DNA of 64,000 nucleotides, from the NCBI RefSeq assembly GCF_042427615.1, contig NZ_JBHMEZ010000012.1:124001-188000 (forward strand), in the 5' to 3' direction. The stretch comes from Formosa undariae (GTDB lineage Bacteria; Bacteroidota; Bacteroidia; Flavobacteriales; Flavobacteriaceae). Within the stretch, counting starts at the first letter, position 1. Every line of letters begins with the position of its first letter. Below, in pieces: positions 53,117-62,412 of the stretch. A program made the translations under genes and the position numbers. The notes under the pieces were generated by a model. The model searched no databases, was not told where the DNA came from, and saw only the letters and a list, made by a program, of their open reading frames with translations.

Positions 53117-53161
53117 ATCTTGTAAGATTGTTTTCAAAAAACGTCTTACAAGATTTTTTTT
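53117..53161 (+). terminator. Rho-independent terminator
   Basis: An 11-bp stem (53117-53127 with 53144-53154) with a 16-base loop is followed by a run of T to 53161. It ends the secreted protein transcript and touches the flippase stop codon on the opposite strand. Confidence 0.75.
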
Positions 53162-54614
53162 ATCTTTTAAAGATGGTATTTAACAGTTTTGTGATATCGG
53201 CAGAAAGGTTTAAGAAATAACAAATCCCACCATATACTAATCCAATAATAGCAGACTTTAAACCAATATTTATAATCGGGTGGAATGAGAAATCCCAGAA
53301 ATAAAACACAAAAGCAGTCGCCAGAATTAAAAGAAATACTTTAAACGTATTTTCTGAAAATGGCAGTATTCCAAATTTCTTATACACAAACAAAACCTTG
53401 ATTACGTTATATAAAAATACCGAAATAAACGTAGCATACGCCGCACCATTTAAACCATAAAGAGGTATAAAAAGGATATTAAGTAATACGGAAATAGCAG
53501 CCAAAAACACACCTTGTATTAAGACGGTTCTATAGTAATCACTATTAAATAAAATGGAATTATTATTACCTAAAAGACTATCAAATAACTTCGCCAAGCC
53601 AATTAGAAAAACAACCAAAATACCGCTACCAAATTGTTCAGGTATCAACCGGTACAATTCATTAATATTAAGAATAATTAAAAGGTAAATAAAGCCACTT
53701 ACGATTAATAAATTTAAAGACGATTTCTTATACAAATCCTTCAACCCCTCCTTATTCTTCTCATTCAAAAATTTAGCAGTCAACGGATTGGTAATTTGAT
53801 GCATAGACCGTAAAGGCACACCAACAACAGAAGCAATATAAATCGCGACACTATAATACGCTACATTTTCGAGTATATTATAGAAACCAATCATGAATTT
53901 ATCAATTTCTAAAATAACATTAGCTACAGATCCTGCTATTATTATTAAAGTTGTGTATTTTAAAATATTTATAAGATTCGCAGGTTTAGATAATTTAATT
54001 ACTGGACGCTTAATACTAAATGCATAAATCATCATAACAAACGTACGTATCACATATACCAGTACGATATAAATAATGAGTTGATCTACCGTAATTATAT
54101 CCAAATACAACACAAACAATAAAACCATGGTCCCTAACCTATGAAAGACTTCTTTCATAAAATTTCCGAAAACAGATTGCATTTGCACTTTCGCCCAAGA
54201 ATAGAAGACTTCGAAATAGGCAAAAACGATAGCCGAAATATAAATAAGCCACACATAATCTTTTACCAACTCATTATCGTTTGCAATCCAGGTACTAATG
54301 GTGTCAAACGCGAAATACCCAATGGTACCAAATGGAATAATGATTACTAAAGGTAAAAACAGAATTAAGGTTAAAAAACTATTTTGAGACTGACGTGTTT
54401 TAAACGTGGAAAAGAATTTTATAATCGTGTTGTTTACACCAAAAGCCATTAACGGCATTAAAATATTTGCTGTAGACAGAATAAAAGTTATTAATCCAAA
54501 ATATTCGTCACTTAAGAAACGTGTAAATAAAAACAACGTATTTATAGCTCCCAACCCGAAGCCCAAATAGGTTACGATCGTGTTTTTAATAGATTGATTT
54601 ATAACAACTCCCAT
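53160..54614 (-). CDS. Polysaccharide flippase (MATE/PST-like)
   Basis: A 484-residue membrane protein with twelve or more helices. It opens with VINQSIKNTIVTYLGFGLGAINTLFLFTRFL, typical of the polysaccharide transporter / lipid-linked oligosaccharide flippase family. It would move lipid-linked glycans across the inner membrane. Its start overlaps the glycosyltransferase stop by one base (TAATG), so the two are translated together. A soluble loop of charged residues lies near residue 290. It is the last gene in this minus-strand unit. Confidence 0.9.
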   Translation of the reverse strand: MGVVINQSIKNTIVTYLGFGLGAINTLFLFTRFLSDEYFGLITFILSTANILMPLMAFGVNNTIIKFFSTFKTRQSQNSFLTLILFLPLVIIIPFGTIGYFAFDTISTWIANDNELVKDYVWLIYISAIVFAYFEVFYSWAKVQMQSVFGNFMKEVFHRLGTMVLLFVLYLDIITVDQLIIYIVLVYVIRTFVMMIYAFSIKRPVIKLSKPANLINILKYTTLIIIAGSVANVILEIDKFMIGFYNILENVAYYSVAIYIASVVGVPLRSMHQITNPLTAKFLNEKNKEGLKDLYKKSSLNLLIVSGFIYLLIILNINELYRLIPEQFGSGILVVFLIGLAKLFDSLLGNNNSILFNSDYYRTVLIQGVFLAAISVLLNILFIPLYGLNGAAYATFISVFLYNVIKVLFVYKKFGILPFSENTFKVFLLILATAFVFYFWDFSFHPIINIGLKSAIIGLVYGGICYFLNLSADITKLLNTIFKR

Positions 54615-55891
54615 TATACTATTTTTGAAAGTGATTCGGTAAGTGAGCGCCTGCTATATTTCTGTAAACCGATGGGATGAGATTTTAATTCTCCCTTTTT
54701 AAAAGCCTCATAGTGCTGTAAAATCGTTTGTTTTAAGCGTGTATAATCTTCATACAAAAAGTATTGCCCTGTATTGGTTGATTTTAAGATATCCTCAACA
54801 TCAGACTCCTCTGGTCCCAGAGCAATTATTGGTCTATTGGACACCATATATTCAAATAACTTCCCCGGAATAATACATTTAGTATCTTCAGAATCTATTT
54901 CAATAAGCAATAATAATTGTGATTGTTTCTGATATTTAATAGCTTCTGAATGCGACACATAACCAACATTATTAAAATAATTACCTAAACCCCAATCATG
55001 TATAGACTGTAAAACATCCATACCAATACTTCCTATAATATTAAGCTGAAAATCATTAGAAAAAGTTGAAATTTCTTTTTCTAATTCACTTAAAACTTGC
55101 CATAATATTTTAGGATTACGTTTAGAAAGCAAAGACCCAATATGTGATAAAGTAAACTTTTTATCTAATAAAAAATCTATTCTTTTCATGTCATCATAAC
55201 CATTTGTAATTACATGAATAGGTTTAGTTGTTATCGCTTCAAACTCTACTTTAGTGGGATTACTTGTTACAATAATATGATCTGCAGCATTTAAAACCTG
55301 AGATTCCAATCGCTTATGTTTCGCCTCTGAAGCAACCGTCAATTTTAGTTCTTTATGATAGCCTATAGTGGTCCACGGATCACGAAAATCTGCAATCCAT
55401 TTCAGACCAATCCGCTCTTTTAATTTTAAACCTATTAAATGTACACTATGTGGTGGACCTGTAGTAATTATAGTGTCTATGTTATTCTTCGAGATATAAT
55501 TGTTTAATAAGGCCACAGAAGGTTTTACCCATGACTTTCTTGCATCTGGAATAAAAAAATTACCGCGAATATAAAGCATCAAACGCTCTATCCTACTCTG
55601 CTTAGTCTGTTCAGAAATAATCCCTTTACTAATCGTCGTTGCCTTTTTACCAGACAATAACTTTGCAAACTTATAAGGTTCGCTAATTGGTGACTTTAGA
55701 ATCGTTAAATCTTCTGAAACGTCTTCAACTAAGCTCTCATCAACCAACGGATAATTTGCATTATCGGGAATAAAAACTATGGGATTTATATTAAATTCAG
55801 GTAAGTATTTTACAAATTTTAGCCATCGCTGAACACCAGGGCCTCCCGCAGGTGGCCAATAATAGGTTACGATAAGCACATTCTTTTTCAT
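54614..55891 (-). CDS. Glycosyltransferase (GT4-like)
   Basis: A 425-residue GT-B type glycosyltransferase. The N-terminal PPAGGPGVQRW segment (12-22) is typical of GT4-like enzymes, and a C-terminal sugar-nucleotide region reads LFEYMVSNRPIIALGPEES. It would add a sugar to a lipid-linked or surface glycan. The acceptor is unknown. It follows the YfhO-type gene by 16 bases and overlaps the flippase start by one base, suggesting a surface polysaccharide operon. Confidence 0.88.
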   Translation of the reverse strand: MKKNVLIVTYYWPPAGGPGVQRWLKFVKYLPEFNINPIVFIPDNANYPLVDESLVEDVSEDLTILKSPISEPYKFAKLLSGKKATTISKGIISEQTKQSRIERLMLYIRGNFFIPDARKSWVKPSVALLNNYISKNNIDTIITTGPPHSVHLIGLKLKERIGLKWIADFRDPWTTIGYHKELKLTVASEAKHKRLESQVLNAADHIIVTSNPTKVEFEAITTKPIHVITNGYDDMKRIDFLLDKKFTLSHIGSLLSKRNPKILWQVLSELEKEISTFSNDFQLNIIGSIGMDVLQSIHDWGLGNYFNNVGYVSHSEAIKYQKQSQLLLLIEIDSEDTKCIIPGKLFEYMVSNRPIIALGPEESDVEDILKSTNTGQYFLYEDYTRLKQTILQHYEAFKKGELKSHPIGLQKYSRRSLTESLSKIV

Positions 55892-55907
55892 GGTATAACT
55901 CTAAAAC

Positions 55908-58328
55908 TTAATCTACTTTGGTAGACCTATTTTTAAATCCGAAAAACAATCCTAATAAAATTAGAATACCTAATACAACTGAACTTGCAAGTGCGATTGT
56001 GCTTCCTTTTTTAACCACTGCTGGTTCAAATTTAAATTCTATAGTATGATTTCCTGCTGGTATATCTAAACCTCTCAATATATAATTCACACGCTCATGA
56101 GGCACTAAAGCATTATCAATATACGCATTCCATCCTTCGGAATAATAAATTTCTGAAAATACAGCAAAACCATTCTGAGTGTTACTAGATTTATATTTAA
56201 TGTAATTAGGTTTATAATTTACAGCCTGAATTGAAGCTGTAGAGTCTATAACATTTTTAGTATATTTTATAGTTTTTGAAGTAGAAACCGCAACATGTCT
56301 TGTGTTTAAACTATCTAATTTTTGTATTTCCTGATTTGCAGATTCTAAAGTTTCTACACGATTTACAAACCAAGCATTACCATTAGCATCTGTGTTTTCG
56401 TACGGAAAATACGCGCCTTTATCATCCTGAGCAATAATATACTTTGTGTTTAACATGTTTAACACATTAATATTATTTTTAGAAATATAGAAATCGAATA
56501 CTTCATTATATCGACCAAGTTTAGCCGCATGATAGCCATTTAGAGAATTGTGAAAATACGACGCTCTTGCCGCGCCAGAAGTCACATCGAATACTCTAAA
56601 ATGGGTAGTGTCTTTTAAAATTTGTAAATCGGCACCATTCGCTTGAAACGGTTTATTTATTTGAGAAGCCGATTTAAAATCGTCGTTATTTACATAACGC
56701 TTATCAACGCCTATTAAATCAAAAAGAATTAAAGCCGCAAAGCAAACTACAACTAGAGTTTCAGACATCTTTTTCTTTAAAAACAGAAACACGACTCCTC
56801 CAGACAGCAATACAAAAATCAATGTTCTTAATGTATCATTAGTAAACATAGTAGCACGATCTGCACGAATAGCATCAATAAATTCAGGTCCGTAATTCTG
56901 AGCATAATATCCATCGTTTCCTCCAACAAAATCAAATAATGTCGATTTTACTAATAATAAAAGCACGGCCAAACCAGCCGTTATACCTACAGTATATTTA
57001 AAGCTCTTAAGTTTCTCTTCATTAGAAACTGTAGGTTTAAAAAGCTCTACTAATCCAAAGATTCCTAAAATTGGGATACATAATTCCAATAGTACTTGAA
57101 TAGAACTTACCGCTCTAAACTTATTATACATCGGTACATAATCGATAAATAAATCTGTTAATATTCCGAAATTTTTTCCAAAAGATAATAATAATGAAAA
57201 CACAGTTCCACCAACTAACCACCATTTTAAACGCCCTTTTACTAGAAATAAACCCAGGAAGAATAAGAACAAAATTACAGCACCTACATATGCTGGAGCC
57301 TCTACTATAGGTTGAATTCCCCAATACGTTGGCGTTTGTTTTACAATTTCCCTAGCCTGAACCGGTGTAGCTCCACGTTTTAAATTAAACTGATAATATT
57401 CAGAATCGACACCTACATCTTCATGACTTCCTCCTCCAAAAATTCGAGGAATAAAAAGGTTTAATGCTTCTAGTTTTCCATAACTATATTCTGTAATGTA
57501 TGCTTTATCTAACCCCGTAGAAACGGCTTTTGGAGAACCATCGGCATTAATAGTCAGTTCACTTTGACCTCGCGTACTTTCTTTTACATATTCCTGAGTC
57601 GCTAAAATATTTGTAGCATTTAGGCCTATAGATAAGATTACAGCTACCACTAGTATCCCTACTGCTTTAAAAAACTCAGGCAGTTCTTTTTTCTGATAGG
57701 CATCTACTAAATAAGACACGCCTAAAATCAATACCAGAAGCATTAAATAATAAGTCATTTGATAATGGTTAGCCACCAATTCTAATCCCATGGCCACAGT
57801 AGTGAGCAGAAATCCAGCAATATATTTTCGTTGAAAAGTGAGTAAAATACCGCTTAAAACTAACGGCATATATGCAATAGCATGGGCTTTACTATTATGC
57901 CCTACTCCAAGTATAATAATTAAATAGGTAGAAAAACCAAATGCCAAAGCCCCCAAAGCGGCGAGTTTAAAATTGACTTTTAATGTCAGTAGAAGGATAT
58001 AAAATCCTATAAGATATAGAAATAGATAGTCGGCTGGTCTTGGTAAGAACCGAATCGTTAAATCTAATTTTTTAATGTAATTATGCGGATATTTTGCACC
58101 AAGCTGATAGGTTGGCATTCCACCAAAAGCACTATTGGTCCAATACGTTTCTTCTCCGGTTTGGGCTTTAAAGTCCTTTTGTTGTTTAGACATCCCAATA
58201 TAATGCATGATGTCGCTCTGAAAAATTTCTTTTCCTTTTAAAACGGGACTAAAATAGGCTAATGAAATAATTACAAAACCTAAAAATACTAATAAATGTG
58301 GTAGAAATTTTTTAACTGAAAATGACAT
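55908..58328 (-). CDS. YfhO family membrane protein
   Basis: An 806-residue protein with about twelve membrane helices and a periplasmic C-terminal domain. It fits the YfhO family, thought to be GT-C-like enzymes that decorate glycans or teichoic acids. The N-terminus includes LFYLIG-like helices, and a DFKAQTGEETYWTNSAFGGM loop near 55-70 follows the first helix. The C-terminal FAVFSEIYYSEGWNAYIDN segment is typical. It starts 29 bases after the DUF4834 gene and is probably transcribed with it. Confidence 0.88.
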   Translation of the reverse strand: MSFSVKKFLPHLLVFLGFVIISLAYFSPVLKGKEIFQSDIMHYIGMSKQQKDFKAQTGEETYWTNSAFGGMPTYQLGAKYPHNYIKKLDLTIRFLPRPADYLFLYLIGFYILLLTLKVNFKLAALGALAFGFSTYLIIILGVGHNSKAHAIAYMPLVLSGILLTFQRKYIAGFLLTTVAMGLELVANHYQMTYYLMLLVLILGVSYLVDAYQKKELPEFFKAVGILVVAVILSIGLNATNILATQEYVKESTRGQSELTINADGSPKAVSTGLDKAYITEYSYGKLEALNLFIPRIFGGGSHEDVGVDSEYYQFNLKRGATPVQAREIVKQTPTYWGIQPIVEAPAYVGAVILFLFFLGLFLVKGRLKWWLVGGTVFSLLLSFGKNFGILTDLFIDYVPMYNKFRAVSSIQVLLELCIPILGIFGLVELFKPTVSNEEKLKSFKYTVGITAGLAVLLLLVKSTLFDFVGGNDGYYAQNYGPEFIDAIRADRATMFTNDTLRTLIFVLLSGGVVFLFLKKKMSETLVVVCFAALILFDLIGVDKRYVNNDDFKSASQINKPFQANGADLQILKDTTHFRVFDVTSGAARASYFHNSLNGYHAAKLGRYNEVFDFYISKNNINVLNMLNTKYIIAQDDKGAYFPYENTDANGNAWFVNRVETLESANQEIQKLDSLNTRHVAVSTSKTIKYTKNVIDSTASIQAVNYKPNYIKYKSSNTQNGFAVFSEIYYSEGWNAYIDNALVPHERVNYILRGLDIPAGNHTIEFKFEPAVVKKGSTIALASSVVLGILILLGLFFGFKNRSTKVD

Positions 58329-58357
58329 GAAAATGTGTTAAACTTAGATTCCGAAAA

Positions 58358-58636
58358 TTAATCAATTTCTTCGTAATCTACATATTCACCTACATTTTTA
58401 TTTGAAGTTTCTTGTTTTGGTATTTTATCTATGACAACTTCCCCCTCTGGTGGAGCTTGTTGACGCTTTTGCTGATTAGCATTAAATTGTGAACCGAATT
58501 TTTGTTCTGCCTTTTTTACGAAAAATTGCATAATAACAGGAGCGAATAATCTCAAAAGGATCTTTCCCCCAAACCAAATCAGTAGTATTATTAATATTGT
58601 TCTCATTAAACCTGTTGCCGAGGCATATTGAAGCAT
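58358..58636 (-). CDS. DUF4834 family small membrane protein
   Basis: A 92-residue protein with one membrane helix (about 11-28, MRTILIILLIWFGGKILL) and a charged tail rich in K, Q and E. The frame reaches a TTG at 58654, but that codon lies in a -7 element TATTTTTG (58659-58652), so the ATG at 58636 is preferred; 58606 is another choice. The family is common before YfhO genes in flavobacteria. Function is unknown. Confidence 0.78.
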   Translation of the reverse strand: MLQYASATGLMRTILIILLIWFGGKILLRLFAPVIMQFFVKKAEQKFGSQFNANQQKRQQAPPEGEVVIDKIPKQETSNKNVGEYVDYEEID

Positions 58637-58689
58637 AGTTAGTATTTTAGGCAAAAATACAATTCTTATATTTTAAAATGAATTGTAAA

Positions 58690-58721
58690 TTGATAAAAAA
58701 AATATAAAATCTCTATATTTG
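58690..58721 (+). promoter_or_regulatory. Complete promoter of the outer-membrane beta-barrel gene
   Basis: A -33 TTG at 58690-58692, a 21-base spacer and a -7 TATATTTG at 58714-58721 match TTG-N17-23-TAnnTTTG. The ATG follows at 58749. A minus-strand -7 element for the DUF4834 gene lies at 58659-58652 in the same gap. Confidence 0.7.
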
Positions 58722-58748
58722 GAGGCTAGATCACAAACTACTTTATCC

Positions 58749-59759
58749 ATGAAAACTTATTTAGCCATAATTATATGTGCCATCCCTGCATTTGTTTTCG
58801 GACAATATACAGATGTTATCAATTCCAATAGACCTGGAGCCTCTAAAAGTGCATATTCCGTAGGAGTAAACGTAATACAATTTGAAGCTGGTCCTTATTA
58901 TATAAAAGAAAACCATGTCCCTTTAGACTATGAAATTAGTGGTGGTGGTGTAGATTTTGCTGCCCGTTATGGATTAATTTGGGAACCGTTAGAAATTATT
59001 GTAGATGGAACCTTTCAAGGAGACACCTATAGTGATAGCCGTTCATTAATTGAAGATGAATACTCGCGTTCTAATTTTAAAACTTTATCTGTTGGTGCTA
59101 AATATTTACTTTACGATCCTTACAAAAACGCACATCTAGATAAACCTAATCTTTACAGTTGGAAGGCAAACAATAGTTTTAAATGGAGCCGATTAATTCC
59201 TGCAGTATCTGTGTATGCTGGTGCAAATTACGACACCGATCTCAATCCATATACACCACAGGGTATTGAAGGTTTTAGCCCTAAAGTAGAGATAATGACT
59301 CAAAATAACTTTGTAAGCGGTTGGGTATTAATAATGAATTTATCTAAAAACAGAATAGGAATGAAAGACGCCAATGACCAGGATGCTTCAGACCTTCAGT
59401 ATATTTTTACATTAACTCATAGTTTCGGTAAAAAATGGGTGGCCTTTGGAGAGTATCAAGGTATAAAAAGTAATTTTTATGCAGATGATTTATTTCGTTT
59501 AGGGGGTGCTTATTTAGTCAGCAAAAACCTACAATTGGATACAGCTGCTACATTCAATATAAAAGATACCCCTACAGTTTTCAGTGTTAATTTTGGAGCG
59601 TCTTACAGAATTGACTTTCATAAGGACAAAGAGACTCAAGAAAATGACGCATTTCCGACAAATAATAAGGCGAAGAAAAATAAAAAATCTGAAGGCGAAT
59701 ATTATAAATTTGGAGAAGACGAAGATACCGCGCCTACAGAATATAAAATGGATAATTAA
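58749..59759 (+). CDS. Outer-membrane beta-barrel 'transporter' (MetA-pathway phenol degradation type)
   Basis: A 336-residue exported beta-barrel. The signal peptide covers residues 1-18 (ends VFG before QY). The opening INSNRPGASKSAYSVGVNVIQFEAGPYY is typical of the family named after MetA-type phenol degradation proteins and often labelled transporter. The tail is Lys-rich and acidic (KAKKNKKSEGEYYKFGEDED). The upstream extension to a TTG at 58719 lies inside the -7 element and is not used. Its substrate is unknown. Confidence 0.82.
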   Translation: MKTYLAIIICAIPAFVFGQYTDVINSNRPGASKSAYSVGVNVIQFEAGPYYIKENHVPLDYEISGGGVDFAARYGLIWEPLEIIVDGTFQGDTYSDSRSLIEDEYSRSNFKTLSVGAKYLLYDPYKNAHLDKPNLYSWKANNSFKWSRLIPAVSVYAGANYDTDLNPYTPQGIEGFSPKVEIMTQNNFVSGWVLIMNLSKNRIGMKDANDQDASDLQYIFTLTHSFGKKWVAFGEYQGIKSNFYADDLFRLGGAYLVSKNLQLDTAATFNIKDTPTVFSVNFGASYRIDFHKDKETQENDAFPTNNKAKKNKKSEGEYYKFGEDEDTAPTEYKMDN

Positions 59760-59832
59760 AAATTGTAATTGTTTTACTCTTACCGATAAAATTTCACTCA
59801 GTAAAAATTAATTGAATTCTAGAAATCATTAA

Positions 59833-60951
59833 ATGATTACACTAAAAGAAGTAATAACAAAAAAAGAACTTAAGGCTTTTGTAAAATTCCCATTCGAAAT
59901 TTACAAAGGATCTCCGTATTGGGTACCGCCAATTATTTCGCAAGAAATGGAAGTTTTTAATAAGGAAACCAATCCCGTTTTTATGGATGCCGATGCAAAC
60001 CTGTTTGTAGCCCTTAAAAACAATAAAATAGTGGGTAGGATCGCTGTAATAATAAATAAACTAGACCTTAAACAATCTAATAACAAAGTCCGTTTTGGTT
60101 GGTTTGATACGATTGACGATGTTGAAGTTAGTAGAGCATTACTAGAAAAGGTTAACGCTATTGGAAAAAAAAATAATTTAGAATATATGGAAGGGCCTAT
60201 TGGTTTTTCTAACCTTGATAAAGTTGGTGCATTAACCGAAGGTTACGACCAAATGGGTTCGATGATAACTTGGTATAATTATCCGTATTATGTCGAGCAT
60301 TTACTAAATTTAGGGATGGTTCAGGAGAAAGAATATCAGGAGAACAAATTTCCTTTTGCTAATGTAAAACCAGAGTTCTTTTATCGCATAAATAACTTGG
60401 TTAAAAAACGTTATGGTTTACGTCCGTTAAATTTCACTAAAACAAAAGACATGTTGCCTTACGTCGATCAGATGTTCGACCTTTTCAACAAAAGTTATTC
60501 AGAATTGTCTTCATTTGTTGAAATTACAGAAGTACAGAAAGCCTATTTTAAGAAAAAATTCATCTCCTTTATAAATCCTGAGTTTATAAAATTCGTTATG
60601 GATGAAGATGATAATATGGTGGCCTTTGCCGTTGTGATGCCTTCATTTGCAGAAGCACTTCAAAAAGCAAACGGCAAACTGTTCCCGCTTGGGTTTTATC
60701 ATTTATTGAAAGCAAAGAAAGAATGTAAGACTGTTTCCTTCTATTTAATTGGCGTAGATCCCAAATACAAAAACAAAGGAGTTACAGCCATTATATTTAA
60801 TGAATACTACGAAACATTAAAACCTATGGGTATTGAAAATTGTATTAGAACACCAGAGTTGGAAGAAAATTTCGCTTCACATCAAATTTGGAAACATTTT
60901 GAATCCACAACCTATAAGCGAAGAAAAACATTTCGCAAAGACTTAGTTTAG
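59833..60951 (+). CDS. GNAT-like acyltransferase fold protein
   Basis: A 372-residue cytoplasmic protein. The first half carries GNAT-like features: KNNKIVGRIAVIINK at about 55-69 and an acyl-CoA-site-like segment, and a C-terminal region has VSFYLIGVDPKYKNKGVTAIIFNE (about 297-320), typical of the GNAT motif A helix. Such proteins are sometimes labelled GTP cyclohydrolase-like by error. The substrate is unknown. It ends 9 bases before a bidirectional terminator that separates it from the oxoamine synthase gene. Confidence 0.78.
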   Translation: MITLKEVITKKELKAFVKFPFEIYKGSPYWVPPIISQEMEVFNKETNPVFMDADANLFVALKNNKIVGRIAVIINKLDLKQSNNKVRFGWFDTIDDVEVSRALLEKVNAIGKKNNLEYMEGPIGFSNLDKVGALTEGYDQMGSMITWYNYPYYVEHLLNLGMVQEKEYQENKFPFANVKPEFFYRINNLVKKRYGLRPLNFTKTKDMLPYVDQMFDLFNKSYSELSSFVEITEVQKAYFKKKFISFINPEFIKFVMDEDDNMVAFAVVMPSFAEALQKANGKLFPLGFYHLLKAKKECKTVSFYLIGVDPKYKNKGVTAIIFNEYYETLKPMGIENCIRTPELEENFASHQIWKHFESTTYKRRKTFRKDLV

Positions 60952-60960
60952 TCATAAGAC

Positions 60961-60999
60961 AAAAAAAATCCGAAACTTTTAAAGTTTCGGATTTTTTTT
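60961..60999. terminator. Bidirectional terminator
   Basis: A stem AAAAATCCGAAACTT / AAGTTTCGGATTTTT (core 60970-60978 with 60982-60990, flanked by pairing A and T runs) with a 3-base loop. It stops the convergent GNAT-like and oxoamine synthase transcripts. Confidence 0.9.
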
Positions 61000-61019
61000 A
61001 TCATGTAATAAACAAATAT

Positions 61020-62276
61020 CTATTCCATTGCAGCTGCAACAGAGGCTGATAAACGTTTGTACGTTCCATTTTCTAATCGTGAACGAATAGCTTCAAAAGC
61101 GTCTAACGTTTCATTCACATCTTGAATATTATGAGTCGCAGTAGGGATTAGTCTTAATAAGATTAATCCTTTTGGAATTACAGGATAAACTACTATTGAA
61201 CAGAAAATTCCGTAATTTTCACGTAAGTCTTTCACTAGAGCCATAGCTTCAGGAATACTACCTTTTAAATATACTGGAGTTACACAACTTTGCGTCGTAC
61301 CAATATCGAAACCACGAGATTTTAATCCTGACTGTAAAGCATTTGTATTTTCCCAAAGTTTAGCTTTAAGTTCAGGCATGGTTCTAAGCATATCTAAACG
61401 TTTTAAAGCACCTGCTACCAATTGCATTTGCAACGATTTAGCAAACATTTGAGAACGTAAATTATATTTTAAATAATCTATAATTTCTTTATCAGCAGCA
61501 ATAAACGCTCCTGTACTTGCTAAAGATTTAGCAAAAGTTGCAAAATAGACATCAATTCCATCTTGTACACCTTGCTCCTCACCTGCTCCAGCACCAGTTT
61601 TACCTAATGTACCAAAACCATGAGCATCATCGACTAAAAATCTGAAGTCATACTTTTCTTTTAAAGCAACAATTTCTTTTAAACGACCTTGTTCTCCACG
61701 CATTCCAAATACACCTTCAGAAATCACTAAAATTCCTCCTCCAGTATGTTCAGCCATTTTCGTAGCACGATCTAGATTTTTTTCTAGACTTTCAATGTCA
61801 TTGTGTTTATAAGTAAAACGTTTCCCCATATGTAAACGAACACCATCAATAATACAGGCATGTGCATCTACATCGTAAACAATAATGTCGTCTTTAGATA
61901 CTAAAGCATCAATAGTAGACAACATCCCTTGGTAACCAAAGTTTAACAAATAAGCAGACTCTTTACTTACAAATTCAGCCAACTCATTTTGTAACTTTTC
62001 ATGAAGATCTGTGTGTCCAGACATCATCCTTGCTCCCATTGGATAAGCCGAACCATAAGCGATTCCTGCCTCCGCATCTGCTTTTCTTACTTCTGGATGA
62101 TTTGCCAACCCTAAGTAATCATTTATACTCCATGTAATTACATCCTTACCTTGGAACTTCATTCTGTTAGATATTTCTCCTTCAATTTTAGGAAAAACGA
62201 AATAACCTTCTGCTTGAGATGCCCATTTTCCTAAAGGTCCTTTATCCTTATATATTTTTTCAAATAAATCTTTCAT
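61020..62276 (-). CDS. Alpha-oxoamine synthase (serine palmitoyltransferase / cysteate acyltransferase type)
   Basis: A 418-residue PLP enzyme of the family joining an amino acid and an acyl-CoA or ACP with loss of CO2. H139 should stack on PLP (DAHAC), D216 and H219 belong to the DDAH motif, and K250 forms the Schiff base (FAKSLAS). It is longer than 2-amino-3-ketobutyrate ligases and resembles the Bacteroidota enzymes that make sphingoid or sulfonolipid (capnine) backbones. The neighbouring cysteine synthase-like gene makes a cysteate acyltransferase the attractive option; serine palmitoyltransferase is the alternative. A -7 element TAATTTTG lies at 62308-62301. Confidence 0.85.
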   Translation of the reverse strand: MKDLFEKIYKDKGPLGKWASQAEGYFVFPKIEGEISNRMKFQGKDVITWSINDYLGLANHPEVRKADAEAGIAYGSAYPMGARMMSGHTDLHEKLQNELAEFVSKESAYLLNFGYQGMLSTIDALVSKDDIIVYDVDAHACIIDGVRLHMGKRFTYKHNDIESLEKNLDRATKMAEHTGGGILVISEGVFGMRGEQGRLKEIVALKEKYDFRFLVDDAHGFGTLGKTGAGAGEEQGVQDGIDVYFATFAKSLASTGAFIAADKEIIDYLKYNLRSQMFAKSLQMQLVAGALKRLDMLRTMPELKAKLWENTNALQSGLKSRGFDIGTTQSCVTPVYLKGSIPEAMALVKDLRENYGIFCSIVVYPVIPKGLILLRLIPTATHNIQDVNETLDAFEAIRSRLENGTYKRLSASVAAAME

Positions 62277-62300
62277 TTAAGCTACTAATATTATGTTATG

Positions 62301-62308
62301 CAAAATTA
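62301..62308 (-). promoter_or_regulatory. -7 promoter element of the oxoamine synthase gene
   Basis: TAATTTTG on the minus strand lies 24 bases upstream of the start at 62276 and downstream of the terminator of the next gene. The two genes therefore seem to be separately transcribed. Confidence 0.5.
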
Positions 62309-62368
62309 GCCATTTTTGACATTATGGCATAATAATTTTAAACTCTGTTGTTAACAAACTTAATAACA

Positions 62369-62404
62369 AAGCACAGTGTTTCTTTAATTGAAAATACTGT
62401 GCTT
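62369..62404 (-). terminator. Hairpin after the cysteine synthase-like gene
   Basis: A 9-bp stem AAGCACAGT / ACTGTGCTT (62369-62377 with 62396-62404) with weaker internal pairing and a short T-rich tail on the minus strand. It lies eight bases after the stop of the gene at 62413. Confidence 0.65.
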
Positions 62405-62412
62405 GGCTATCA

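Noticed and set aside
58719..58748. TTG start for the outer-membrane beta-barrel protein.
   Set aside because: The TTG is inside the -7 element TATATTTG, and the signal peptide begins at the ATG at 58749.
59584..59811. Plus-strand frame of 75 codons at the end of the beta-barrel gene.
   Set aside because: It is out of frame with the gene, lacks a start context and is AT-rich shadow sequence.
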